From Alphaproteobacteria bacterium (GTDB lineage: Bacteria > Pseudomonadota > Alphaproteobacteria > Micropepsales > Micropepsaceae): a stretch of DNA of 50,679 bases. Under the pieces are notes generated by a model. That model saw only the letters and a program-made list of their open reading frames with translations. It did no database searches and had not been told where the DNA came from. The stretch lies in NCBI GenBank assembly GCA_028871345.1, contig JAGWNK010000029.1:1-50679 (forward strand). The letters are read 5' to 3'. Shown here piece by piece: positions 15,430-23,500 of the stretch. Each line of letters opens with the position of its first letter. Positions within the stretch are counted from its first letter, which is position 1. The position numbers were made by a program, and so were the translations under genes.

Positions 15430-16626
15430 CTAAGGCTTCAGCGTCACCATTACGACGCCATGACCTTGCACCTCGGCCGTGAAAGCGCCCGCCGCCTTTG
15501 GCAGGTCGGCGTGCTTCCACAAGTCGCGCACCGCGGCCGAGAGGCCGTCAGGATACTCGAGCTCCCGCCAGGTCACAGTGATGGCATGCGGCTGCATGGA
15601 CCGGTTGAGCAGCACCACGGCCCGTCCGCCACCTCCGATCGGTCTGGCCCACACCTCGTCGTCGCCGTCCTTGGCGACTCGGCGCCCCTCGACGCCGAGC
15701 GCATCCTGATCGACGGCGATGACTTCTCTATTCATCAGGATTGCCTTCGTTTCATCGGACATGGCCGACAGGTCGTTGCCGGCGATCAAGGGGGCCGCCA
15801 AGATGGCCCACAGACTGAAGTGGGCGCGATATTCGCCGTCCGTCATCCCGCCGTTACCGACTTCGAGCATGTCGGGGTCGTTCCAGTGACCGGGACCGGC
15901 GTATGGCCAGAGGTCAGCCTGCATGTCCACGATGTTCAGCATGCCGATGGAGTAGCCGTTGGCGTTGTGACCTTCCCAGGCGTCATAGATATCGCCGGTC
16001 GTTCGCCAGAGATTGCCGATGTTCCTGGCCCACAGCCACGGCGTGTTGTCCCCCCATTCGCACATGCTGAAGACGATGGGCCGGCCCGTAGCCTGCAACG
16101 CCCGACTCATCAGGAGATAGGCGGCCTGGGCGTTCTCCGTGCCCACGTTGCACCAGTCAAATTTAAGGTAGTCGACATGCCAAGCGGCGTAGGTGCGGGC
16201 ATCCTGATACTCGTGTCCGCGAGTCCCCGGACGGCCGCCGCACGTCTTGTCGCCAGCGTCCGAGTAGATGCCGAACTTCAGCCCTTTCGAATGGACATAA
16301 TCTGCCAGCTTCCTCATGCCGGACGGAAACCTTACGGGATCGGCACTGATGTTGCCGTTCTTATCGCGCGTACCCTGCCAGCAATCGTCGATGACGATGT
16401 ACTGATAGCCCGCATCGCGCATACCAGATGCGGCCATGGCATCGGCCTGGGCACGGATGATCTTCTCGTTCACATTGCAGGCGAATTTGTTCCAGCTGTT
16501 CCAGCCCATCGGCGGTGTCAGCGCCAAGCCGTTGGACGTTCCCTCGAGCGGCGCAGCCTTGTCGCGTGCCAGCGCCCCCGTGAACACCAGAAACAAGGAT
16601 AATGTCACCAGACCGATGATGCGCAC
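15430..16626 (-). CDS. GH27 alpha-galactosidase, exported
   Basis: A 398-aa glycoside hydrolase. Residues 1-20 are a Sec signal peptide (MRIIGLVTLSLFLVFTGALA). The (beta/alpha)8 barrel begins with LTPPMGWNSWNKF. The nucleophile is Asp157 in YLKFDWCN and the acid/base is probably Asp212 in RTTGDI; YIVIDDCWQ and CEWGDNTPW are typical GH27 segments. A C-terminal beta-sandwich follows (VVLLNRSMQPHAITVTW). It would remove alpha-1,6-galactosyl branches, for example from galactomannan. It faces away from the LacI regulator and the mannanase operon across a 573-bp gap, so common regulation is likely. Confidence 0.92.
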   Translation of the reverse strand: MRIIGLVTLSLFLVFTGALARDKAAPLEGTSNGLALTPPMGWNSWNKFACNVNEKIIRAQADAMAASGMRDAGYQYIVIDDCWQGTRDKNGNISADPVRFPSGMRKLADYVHSKGLKFGIYSDAGDKTCGGRPGTRGHEYQDARTYAAWHVDYLKFDWCNVGTENAQAAYLLMSRALQATGRPIVFSMCEWGDNTPWLWARNIGNLWRTTGDIYDAWEGHNANGYSIGMLNIVDMQADLWPYAGPGHWNDPDMLEVGNGGMTDGEYRAHFSLWAILAAPLIAGNDLSAMSDETKAILMNREVIAVDQDALGVEGRRVAKDGDDEVWARPIGGGGRAVVLLNRSMQPHAITVTWRELEYPDGLSAAVRDLWKHADLPKAAGAFTAEVQGHGVVMVTLKP

Positions 16627-17199
16627 GAGAAGCTTCCCCTAATTCAGCTCGTTACTCAGCCACGGAATCTCGCGTAAGACAATAATCATATAATTACGTA
16701 TTCACCAATCCGCGTTTTATGCGGCATGTCGACCCCAGCCTCGCCGCGAGTCGCCGGCCTGTGGTTCGCCAGCGTCGACTCCGCCCACGGGAGGTTTGCA
16801 CTTTAGAGCCATTGCCAGAGGGACAATACATCTTAACTTCCAACGGGATACGAGACACAAGACAATCTTGCGAGCGCCTGAAACTGGGTACCGAATCTGT
16901 GGCCAAACGACGGATTGCGCGGCGCTGACCGGTACTGGCGACGCCGCCTGCCGGCGATCGGACTCGCCTTGCGGTGCACAATCGGGCCAAGCCGGCTCAC
17001 GCCCAAGTTTGGCTCGGTTACGCAGAATCGCGCATGCCGAGATCTCACCGCTGCGGCGAGAATGCATCAGAACGCTCAAAGGTAGCGTGGACGCCTGCAC
17101 GCCGATGTGATTTATATGACCGCGATGTGCGATTGGCTGCTTGTGAACGCGAAGGTGTTGCCACTGCCGTCGTTTCGAGGGGCGTGATTGGGGCGTCGG
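16627..17199. other. Divergent intergenic region between GH27 and lacI-type genes
   Basis: No gene is recognised in these 573 bp. A distinctly AT-rich patch lies at about 16676-16712, just upstream of the GH27 start, and includes TAATTA and TACGTA palindromes. It is the likely promoter/operator zone of the alpha-galactosidase. The rest contains overlapping open frames on both strands that have no ribosome binding sites and no recognisable protein features. Confidence 0.5.
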
Positions 17200-18261
17200 A
17201 TGTCGGATCTTCGCGAGCGGATCGAGCGGCTGCAGGCTGAGGAAGGACGTCGCGACAAACCCGCGACCATCTACGACGTGGCGCGGCGGGCCAACGTCTC
17301 CATCAAGACCGTCTCCCATGTCATCAACCGGCGCATGCACGTCAGCGAACCGACCCGGGCGCGTGTCCAGAAGGCGATCGACGAGTTGTCGTTTCAGCCC
17401 AACGTGTTTGCACGCGGACTGGCTGGCGAGCGTTCCTACCTGATTGCGTTGCTATGCGATATTCCGGCGACCGGATCGGGGTACGTTTCAGCTCTGCAGA
17501 TCGGCATGCTTCCCATCTGCCGCTCGAAAGGTTTCCACCTGATGGTGGAGTCGTTCGACGTGCACAGCCACGAATTCAGCGAACAAGTACGCTCACTCGT
17601 CGCCGAATCCCGCCTGCACGGCGTCATCCTGACACCGCCGCTGTGCGACATGCCCGAACTCATTCATACGCTGGAGAATTCGCGCACGGCTTTCGTCCGC
17701 ATCGCCCCCGAGCGTCCCACGAAGGGGGCCATCGACATTCACATCGACGACGTGCAGGCAGCGCACGAGATGACGTCTTACCTGATCCGGCTGGGTCATC
17801 GCCGAATCGCCTTTATCAAAGGGCCTACGGATCACGCCGACGCCAATGCACGCTTCAACGGCTACCGTGCGGCGCTGGCACAGGCCGGCCTGCCCTTCAT
17901 CGAGGAACTTTGCGTCCAGGGGGCGTTCAGCTACCAGTCCGGACTCAAGGCGGGCGAACACCTGTTATCGTTGCGCAAGCGGCCGACGGCGATCTTCGCC
18001 GGCAACGACGACATGGCGGCGGCTGTTCTCGCCATCGCCCAGCGTTTCAATGTGGACATTCCGCGCCAGCTGTCCGTGGCAGGGTTCGACGACTCGCCGG
18101 TCTGCCAAGTCGTCTGGCCCGGACTGACGACCTGCCGCCAGCCCATCGAGGAAATGGCGCAGCGAGCGATATCGCTTCTCATCACCGGAGACGATCTGGT
18201 CAACAAGAAGCTCAGTCATGAGCTGGTGGTTCGCGAATCGACCGCGCCGCCCGACGAGTAG
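17200..18261 (+). CDS. LacI-family transcriptional regulator
   Basis: A 353-aa repressor-type regulator. The ATG at 17200 (MSDLRERIERLQ) has GGGG upstream; a TTG at 17188 is less likely. After a short basic lead, residues 23-45 form the LacI helix-turn-helix (TIYDVARRANVSIKTVSHVINR), with hinge segment ELSFQPNVFARGLAG. The periplasmic-binding-protein-like domain follows with typical motifs (FAGNDDMAAAVLAIA, LSVAGFDDSPVCQVVWPGLTTCRQP). The neighbours are an alpha-galactosidase, a mannanase and a GH2 enzyme, so a manno- or galacto-oligosaccharide is the probable effector. It is 153 bp ahead of the mannanase gene. Confidence 0.9.
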   Translation: MSDLRERIERLQAEEGRRDKPATIYDVARRANVSIKTVSHVINRRMHVSEPTRARVQKAIDELSFQPNVFARGLAGERSYLIALLCDIPATGSGYVSALQIGMLPICRSKGFHLMVESFDVHSHEFSEQVRSLVAESRLHGVILTPPLCDMPELIHTLENSRTAFVRIAPERPTKGAIDIHIDDVQAAHEMTSYLIRLGHRRIAFIKGPTDHADANARFNGYRAALAQAGLPFIEELCVQGAFSYQSGLKAGEHLLSLRKRPTAIFAGNDDMAAAVLAIAQRFNVDIPRQLSVAGFDDSPVCQVVWPGLTTCRQPIEEMAQRAISLLITGDDLVNKKLSHELVVRESTAPPDE

Positions 18262-18414
18262 CACGATCTCCAGGACGGCAAGCAAAGGAAGCGACGATGG
18301 GCCGGTCTCCATGGGTCGCTGTCGCGCCGGCTCCGACTTTGGGAGCATCTGCCGGGCTGCCGCCGGCATCTTCATTGACTGTAAGCTGTTGGGGTCCCCT
18401 GAGAGGATACGTCG

Positions 18415-19746
18415 ATGATCACGAGGCGTAACGTGGTACTGACGAGCGCACTGCTGGCGGGTGGTTGTGCGAGCTGGCACTCCGAGCCTTCGCCGCAAAG
18501 TGGCGACTTCGTGCAGGTCAACGGCCAGCGCCTGCTTCTGCGAGGCCAGCCCTACCGCTTCGTCGGAACGAACATGTGGTACGGCGCCTACATGGGGTCG
18601 GCCGGTCCGACCGGCGACCAAGAGCGGCTCAAGCGCGAGCTCGATGCGCTGCAGGCGCTCGGTGTCACGAATATCCGCGTGCTTGGGGCATCGGAGCTCT
18701 CCCCGCTGAAGAACTCGCTGAAGCCCGCTTTCCGCCGGCCCACGCCGCCCTACAACGAAGTCCTGCTTGAGGGACTCGATTTCTTTATGGCCGAAATGGC
18801 CAAGCGCAACATGAAGGCAGTGATCTATCTTTCGAATTTCTGGGAGTGGTCGGGCGGCTTCGTCACCTATCAATACTGGACGAACGGCGGTCACTACATA
18901 AATCTCGGCGACCCGGCCCATCCCTGGCCCGAATTCGCCATTCTCAGTGCGGAGTTCTATGTCAGCAAGCCCGCCAACGCCCTCTATCGGGATTATGTCA
19001 CCACACTGATCACCCGACGCAACACCATTACGGGGGTCGCCTACCGCGATGACCCGGCCGTGATGTCCTGGCAGCTGGCCAACGAGCCGCGCCCAGGCGG
19101 CAACATGGCGACAGCGAATATCGATTCCTTCTATTCCTGGGTCTCCGATACCTCGGCCTTCATCAAAAGCCTGGACCGCAACCATCTCGTCTCTACCGGA
19201 AACGAGGGCCTGCGAGGCTGTCTCGACAGCGAGGACGTCTTTGAGAGGCTCAATGCGCTGCAGGGCGTGGATTACATGACGTTCCACATCTGGCCCTTGA
19301 ACTGGAGCTGGATCGATTCGCGCAATCTGGCGCAGACCTTCGAGCCCTGCGAGTCCAGCACGAAGGAATATATCGACATCCACATGCGTGCCGCCGCGCG
19401 CGTCAACAAACCGGCAGTCGCCGAAGAGTTTGGCTTCGTCCGCGATGGCGGCTTGAACGCACCAAGCGCCCCCACCACATATCGGGACCGCTTCTACAAG
19501 CTGATTTTTGACGCCGTCGAGGACAGTACCAAGGCCGGCGGACCTTTCGCCGGCACGAACTTCTGGGCCTGGGGCGGTGAAGGCCACGCGCAGCATCCCG
19601 ACTTCGCCATGCGAGCCGGCGACACTTCCTACCTCGGCGATCCCCCGCAAGAGCCGCAAGGCCGCAATTCCGTGTTGAAGACCGACCGATCGACCCTCGA
19701 GCTGATCCGCAATCACGCGACACGGTTGCATGCCGTCGTGGCCTAG
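18415..19746 (+). CDS. GH5 endo-beta-1,4-mannanase lipoprotein
   Basis: A 443-aa glycoside hydrolase with a lipoprotein signal: MITRRNVVLTSALLAGGC puts the lipidated Cys at residue 18. The barrel opens with YRFVGTNMWYGAYMG, the subfamily-7-like mannanase start. The acid/base is Glu224 in QLANEPRPGG and the nucleophile is Glu338 in AEEFGFVRDGG; TGNEGLRG and TFHIWPLNW are other family landmarks. It would cut mannan backbones at the cell surface or in the periplasm. GAGAGG lies upstream of the ATG. The aldo/keto reductase gene starts 15 bp downstream and GH2 follows, forming one operon. Confidence 0.9.
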   Translation: MITRRNVVLTSALLAGGCASWHSEPSPQSGDFVQVNGQRLLLRGQPYRFVGTNMWYGAYMGSAGPTGDQERLKRELDALQALGVTNIRVLGASELSPLKNSLKPAFRRPTPPYNEVLLEGLDFFMAEMAKRNMKAVIYLSNFWEWSGGFVTYQYWTNGGHYINLGDPAHPWPEFAILSAEFYVSKPANALYRDYVTTLITRRNTITGVAYRDDPAVMSWQLANEPRPGGNMATANIDSFYSWVSDTSAFIKSLDRNHLVSTGNEGLRGCLDSEDVFERLNALQGVDYMTFHIWPLNWSWIDSRNLAQTFEPCESSTKEYIDIHMRAAARVNKPAVAEEFGFVRDGGLNAPSAPTTYRDRFYKLIFDAVEDSTKAGGPFAGTNFWAWGGEGHAQHPDFAMRAGDTSYLGDPPQEPQGRNSVLKTDRSTLELIRNHATRLHAVVA

Positions 19747-19761
19747 CCGGAGAGCATTAGC

Positions 19762-20715
19762 ATGAAGATGCGGGGATTGGGCAAGACCGGGTTCCGGGTC
19801 GGCGAGATCGGTCATGGCCTGTGGGGCATGGGCAGCTGGTCCGACGCCGACGACGATGCCAGCCGGAGATCGCTGCGCTGCTCGATCAAGGGCGGCTGCA
19901 CCTTCTTCGACAGCGCCTATGTCTATGGCAACGGGCATAGCGACCGGTTGATCGGCGGCATCGCCTCAGAATTTCCGGACAATCAACTGGTGCTCGCCTC
20001 CAAGATCCCGCCGGCGGATTTCAAGTGGCCGAGTGATCCGAAAAAGCCTCTGCATGCGATCTTCCCCCGGACGCATGTTGTCGAATACGCAAACCGGATC
20101 AAGGCAGCGTTCGGGCGACCCATCGACCTGCTGCAATTCCACATCTGGGAGGATGTCTGGGCCAAAGAAGCCGAGTGGCAGGACACTATCGTCGAGTTAA
20201 AGGCCGCGGGGTCGATCAAGGCCTTCGGCCTGAGCCTGAACCGCTGGCAACCCGAGAACGCCCTGGCGGCGATCGAGACCGGCCTCGTCGAGACCGTGCA
20301 AGTCATCTACAACGTCTTCGACCAGGCCCCGGAGGATCACCTCTTCCCAGCCTGCCGGAGGGCAAATGTCGGCGTGATCGCCCGCGTTCCGCTGGACGAA
20401 GGCAGCCTGGGCGGCAAAATGACTCTCGAAACGCGCTTTCCCCAGGGCGACTGGCGCGCCGGCTATTTCAATTCCGACAATCTCGCCAAGACGGTCGCCC
20501 GTGTGGAGGCGCTCAAGGCTATCCTGCCCGAAGGCATGTCGCTGCCCGAGCTGGCGCTACGCTTCATCCTCAGCGAACCGACGGTATCGACGCTGATCGC
20601 AGGCATGCGCTCTCCCGAGCACGTCGCGCAGAATCTCGCGGTGTCGGACAAGGGAGCTCTGCCGCCGGACCTGATGACCGAGCTGCGCGGCCATCGCTGG
20701 GATCGAAGACCATGA
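19762..20715 (+). CDS. Aldo/keto reductase
   Basis: A 317-aa NADPH-dependent oxidoreductase of the AKR barrel family. The catalytic tetrad is recognisable: Asp50 (FFDSA), Tyr55 (AYVYGNG), Lys81 (ASKIPP) and His127 (LLQFHIWED). GGAGAG precedes the ATG. It lies between the mannanase and the GH2 gene with very short gaps, so it probably acts on a sugar or sugar-derived aldehyde from the polysaccharide. The exact substrate cannot be read from sequence, and no signal peptide is present. The GH2 reading frame begins downstream after a 44-bp gap. Confidence 0.85.
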   Translation: MKMRGLGKTGFRVGEIGHGLWGMGSWSDADDDASRRSLRCSIKGGCTFFDSAYVYGNGHSDRLIGGIASEFPDNQLVLASKIPPADFKWPSDPKKPLHAIFPRTHVVEYANRIKAAFGRPIDLLQFHIWEDVWAKEAEWQDTIVELKAAGSIKAFGLSLNRWQPENALAAIETGLVETVQVIYNVFDQAPEDHLFPACRRANVGVIARVPLDEGSLGGKMTLETRFPQGDWRAGYFNSDNLAKTVARVEALKAILPEGMSLPELALRFILSEPTVSTLIAGMRSPEHVAQNLAVSDKGALPPDLMTELRGHRWDRRP

Positions 20716-20759
20716 TCGAAAGGGCGTGGACGAATCCGCGTCGTCATTCAGAGGAAACA

Positions 20760-23237
20760 ATGGAGCGACAAATCTCGCGGCGAGGATTCATTCGCGGCGC
20801 TACAACCACGACCATGGCCGCCGCTGTCGTCCCGCGCACTCTGGCCGCAACGAATGAAACGCTTCCTCGACGCGCCGGCGCGGATGCCGGCTGGACTTTC
20901 TCCCGCGGCGATTTCCCTGGCGCCGAGCAACAAGGATTCGACGACAGTCGTTGGAGGAAGCTCGATATCCCGTACGATTGGAGTATCGAGGGTCCCTATG
21001 ACGAAAATGCCCCGTGTGGCGGCTCCGGGGGCTATCTGCCTACCGGGATCGGATGGTATCGCAAGAAGATCGCGCTAGCGAACTCGATCGAGGGCAAACG
21101 CGTGCGTCTCGAGTTCGACGGCGTCTATCAACGCAGCAAGGTCTGGGTCAACGGCCACCTCCTCGGCGAGAGACCCTACGGCTACATCACCTTCGGCTAC
21201 GACCTGACGCCCTTTCTGGTACCCGGCGGCGAGAACCTCGTGGCGGTGCGGGTCGACAATTCGCTGCAGCCCAACTCCCGCTGGTATTCGGGATCGGGAA
21301 TCTACCGTCACGTCTGGATGATCACGACCGATCCCGTGCACATTGCACCCGCTGGGATCTGCGTACGCACCAGCGAAGTCTCTGAACGATCCGCCATGGT
21401 CGAAGTCACGACCCGGGTTCTCAACGAGACGGCGAAGACTGTGTCCTGCCGCGTAGAGGCAACCATCCGCGATCAGAGGGGAACCGCGATCGGCACGGTA
21501 TTTGTCCGCGGGCGCGTTCCAGCGAACAATCACCGCCTCTTCGTGCAACGCGTGCCGGTATCGAACCCGTCGCTGTGGTGCACGGAAACGCCCGCTCTCT
21601 ACACCGCGTCGTCGACCTTGCGCGCGCAGGACGGCAGCGTGGACAGCGAGAGTACTACCTTCGGCATCCACGACATCCGCTTCGATGCCGATCAAGGCTT
21701 CCTGCTCAACGCCAAGCGCGTAAAGCTCAACGGCGTTTGTCTGCATCACGACGGCGGATCGGTGGGCGCAGCCGTGCCGTTGGGCATCTGGGAACGCCGC
21801 TTCGAGCTGCTCAAGGAGATGGGCTGCAACGCCATTCGCTGCAGCCACAATCCACCGGCGCCGGAATTTCTCGATCTTTGCGATCGCAGGGGCTTCCTGG
21901 TCATGGCCGAGGCCTATGACGAATGGCGCTACGGCAAGGCCCAGACGCCCCAATATGGATATCACCGCTATTTCGATGAATGGGGTCTGCGCGACGCGGC
22001 CGACATGATCGACCGGGACCGCAACCACCCTTGCATCGTCATCTGGAGCGCCGGCAATGAGGTGCCGGATCAGACGGCGCCGGACGGGCCGCAGACGCTT
22101 CAAAAGCTGCTGAACCTATTCCATGCCAAAGACCCCACGCGCCTGGTGACCGTGGCATGCGACAACATCGCGGCCGAACCCAAGGCGACACCGGAAGCCT
22201 TCCTCAAAAAACTCGACGTCGTCGGCTACAATTACGTGGATCGCTGGCGTGACCGGCGGGAGAAGTATTACAGCATCGATCGCCACAGCCATCCTCATCG
22301 CAAATTCATTGGTACCGAGAGCCCTGCCATGGGTGGTGTGCGCGGCGCGTACGGCAGCGAGGCGCTCCCGGTATTCGGCGAACCGGTCGGCAACATGCGC
22401 ATCGAGCTGGAGCAACTCGAGAAGTTCATACAGGTCTACGATTACGTCAGCGGTGATTTCATGTGGACGGGGATCGACTATCTCGGCGAGTCCCGCTGGC
22501 CCAACAAGCTCGCCATCAGCGGCGTCATCGACACCTGCGGATTCCCGAAGGACGGCTATTACTTCTACCAAAGCCTGTGGACCAAGAAGCCTGTGCTTCA
22601 CATCTTCCCGCACTGGAACTGGCGGGGGCACGAAGGCGAAGTCATGTCCGTGATGTGTTACACGAACTGCGATAAGGTCGAGCTGTTCCTAAACGGAAAG
22701 AGCTACGGCACAAAGGGATTGGAATTCCCGCGCGAAGGCATGGAAGGCCACTGGCCGAATTATCCCGCCCGCGCCCGAGTCCTGCAGACGACCGCCGACC
22801 TGCATCTGGCGTGGGACGTCCCCTACGAGCCGGGAACGCTCAAGGCGGTCGGCGCCATCGGCGGGCGGACCGGCCCGATCATTGAGGTCACCACGACCGG
22901 AGCGCCCATGGCCATTCGCCTGACCTGTGATCGCGACGGCATCAGTCGCGGCTGGGATAATGTAGCGCTTGTGAAAGCGGAGATCATCGACGCGAGCGGG
23001 ATGATTGTGCCGACCGCCGAGCACGAGATCACATTTGCCGTCGATGGCGTGGGCAAGATCAGCGGTGTCGACAGCGGCCGTCCCGACAGTCACGAGAGCT
23101 ACCAGTCGAACGTCCGCAAGGCCTTCCGCGGGCTGGCGCTCGTTCTGCTCCAGTCGAACGGCAGTAGCGGCATCATGACCCTGACGGCCGCGGCCCAGGG
23201 GCTCAGTCCCGCCGACCTGACGGTGCTTGTGACCTAA
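20760..23237 (+). CDS. GH2 beta-galactosidase-like glycoside hydrolase with Tat signal
   Basis: An 825-aa enzyme. The ATG at 20760 has GAGGAAAC upstream and places a twin-arginine motif (SRRGFIRGA) at residues 6-14, so folded export to the periplasm is predicted. Domain order is a GH2 sugar-binding jelly roll (residues about 40-210), an Ig-like domain, and the barrel with WSAGNE (acid/base Glu434) and GTESPAMGG (nucleophile Glu520). MWTGIDYLGESRWP and C-terminal Ig-like domains of the DUF4982 type end it. That architecture favours beta-galactosidase-like activity. Beta-mannosidase, which the neighbours would suggest, remains possible. Confidence 0.87.
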   Translation: MERQISRRGFIRGATTTTMAAAVVPRTLAATNETLPRRAGADAGWTFSRGDFPGAEQQGFDDSRWRKLDIPYDWSIEGPYDENAPCGGSGGYLPTGIGWYRKKIALANSIEGKRVRLEFDGVYQRSKVWVNGHLLGERPYGYITFGYDLTPFLVPGGENLVAVRVDNSLQPNSRWYSGSGIYRHVWMITTDPVHIAPAGICVRTSEVSERSAMVEVTTRVLNETAKTVSCRVEATIRDQRGTAIGTVFVRGRVPANNHRLFVQRVPVSNPSLWCTETPALYTASSTLRAQDGSVDSESTTFGIHDIRFDADQGFLLNAKRVKLNGVCLHHDGGSVGAAVPLGIWERRFELLKEMGCNAIRCSHNPPAPEFLDLCDRRGFLVMAEAYDEWRYGKAQTPQYGYHRYFDEWGLRDAADMIDRDRNHPCIVIWSAGNEVPDQTAPDGPQTLQKLLNLFHAKDPTRLVTVACDNIAAEPKATPEAFLKKLDVVGYNYVDRWRDRREKYYSIDRHSHPHRKFIGTESPAMGGVRGAYGSEALPVFGEPVGNMRIELEQLEKFIQVYDYVSGDFMWTGIDYLGESRWPNKLAISGVIDTCGFPKDGYYFYQSLWTKKPVLHIFPHWNWRGHEGEVMSVMCYTNCDKVELFLNGKSYGTKGLEFPREGMEGHWPNYPARARVLQTTADLHLAWDVPYEPGTLKAVGAIGGRTGPIIEVTTTGAPMAIRLTCDRDGISRGWDNVALVKAEIIDASGMIVPTAEHEITFAVDGVGKISGVDSGRPDSHESYQSNVRKAFRGLALVLLQSNGSSGIMTLTAAAQGLSPADLTVLVT

Positions 23238-23242
23238 ACCTG

Positions 23243-23499
23243 CTATAGCACGCTGTCCCGGGTTCCCATCCAGGCGACAGCCTGCTCGCAGGTCCGACGG
23301 CAGCGCCCGCAGGTCTCCTCGCAGATGAGGCATTGCGCCATTGCATTCCCGTGACCTATGCACTCCTCGGCGCAATGCTCGCGGGCGTCGCCGCAGATTT
23401 CGAGAACGGCGCGCGGAATTGTGGCGTTGCCCCGAGCGCCGACTCGTCGCGGTGCTAGCCAACACCGGCCCCCCAAGCAGCACGCAGAGTTGTTTTCAT
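23243..23499 (-). pseudogene. Remnant of a Cys-rich copper-storage-like (Csp/DUF326) protein
   Basis: The 3' part of this stretch encodes VLEICGDAREHCAEECIGHG followed by a second Cys array (CLICEETCGRCRRTCEQ). The regular C-x6-C-x3-C and C-x2-C-x3-C-x2-C-x3-C spacing is that of the C-terminal half of the four-helix-bundle copper storage proteins. The natural start appears to be an ATG at 23499, one base after the cusA stop (TAGGATG). That frame reads MKTTLR and soon hits a stop, and a signal-like stretch (LLGGPVLASTA) continues in another frame. At least two frameshifts are needed to join the parts. A short in-frame product from 23476 is possible but lacks an export signal. Confidence 0.55.
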
Positions 23500-23500
23500 C

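Noticed and set aside
16717..17340. 207-codon minus-strand frame in the GH27-lacI gap
   Set aside because: It overlaps the lacI helix-turn-helix coding region on the other strand and shows no recognisable features.
18391..18399. GGGGTCCCC palindrome before the mannanase gene as a LacI operator
   Set aside because: It is too short and lacks the central CG typical of LacI-family operators.
17965..19938. 657-codon open frame opposite the LacI and mannanase genes
   Set aside because: Antisense to two genes with intact catalytic and DNA-binding motifs; no ribosome binding site or motif of its own.
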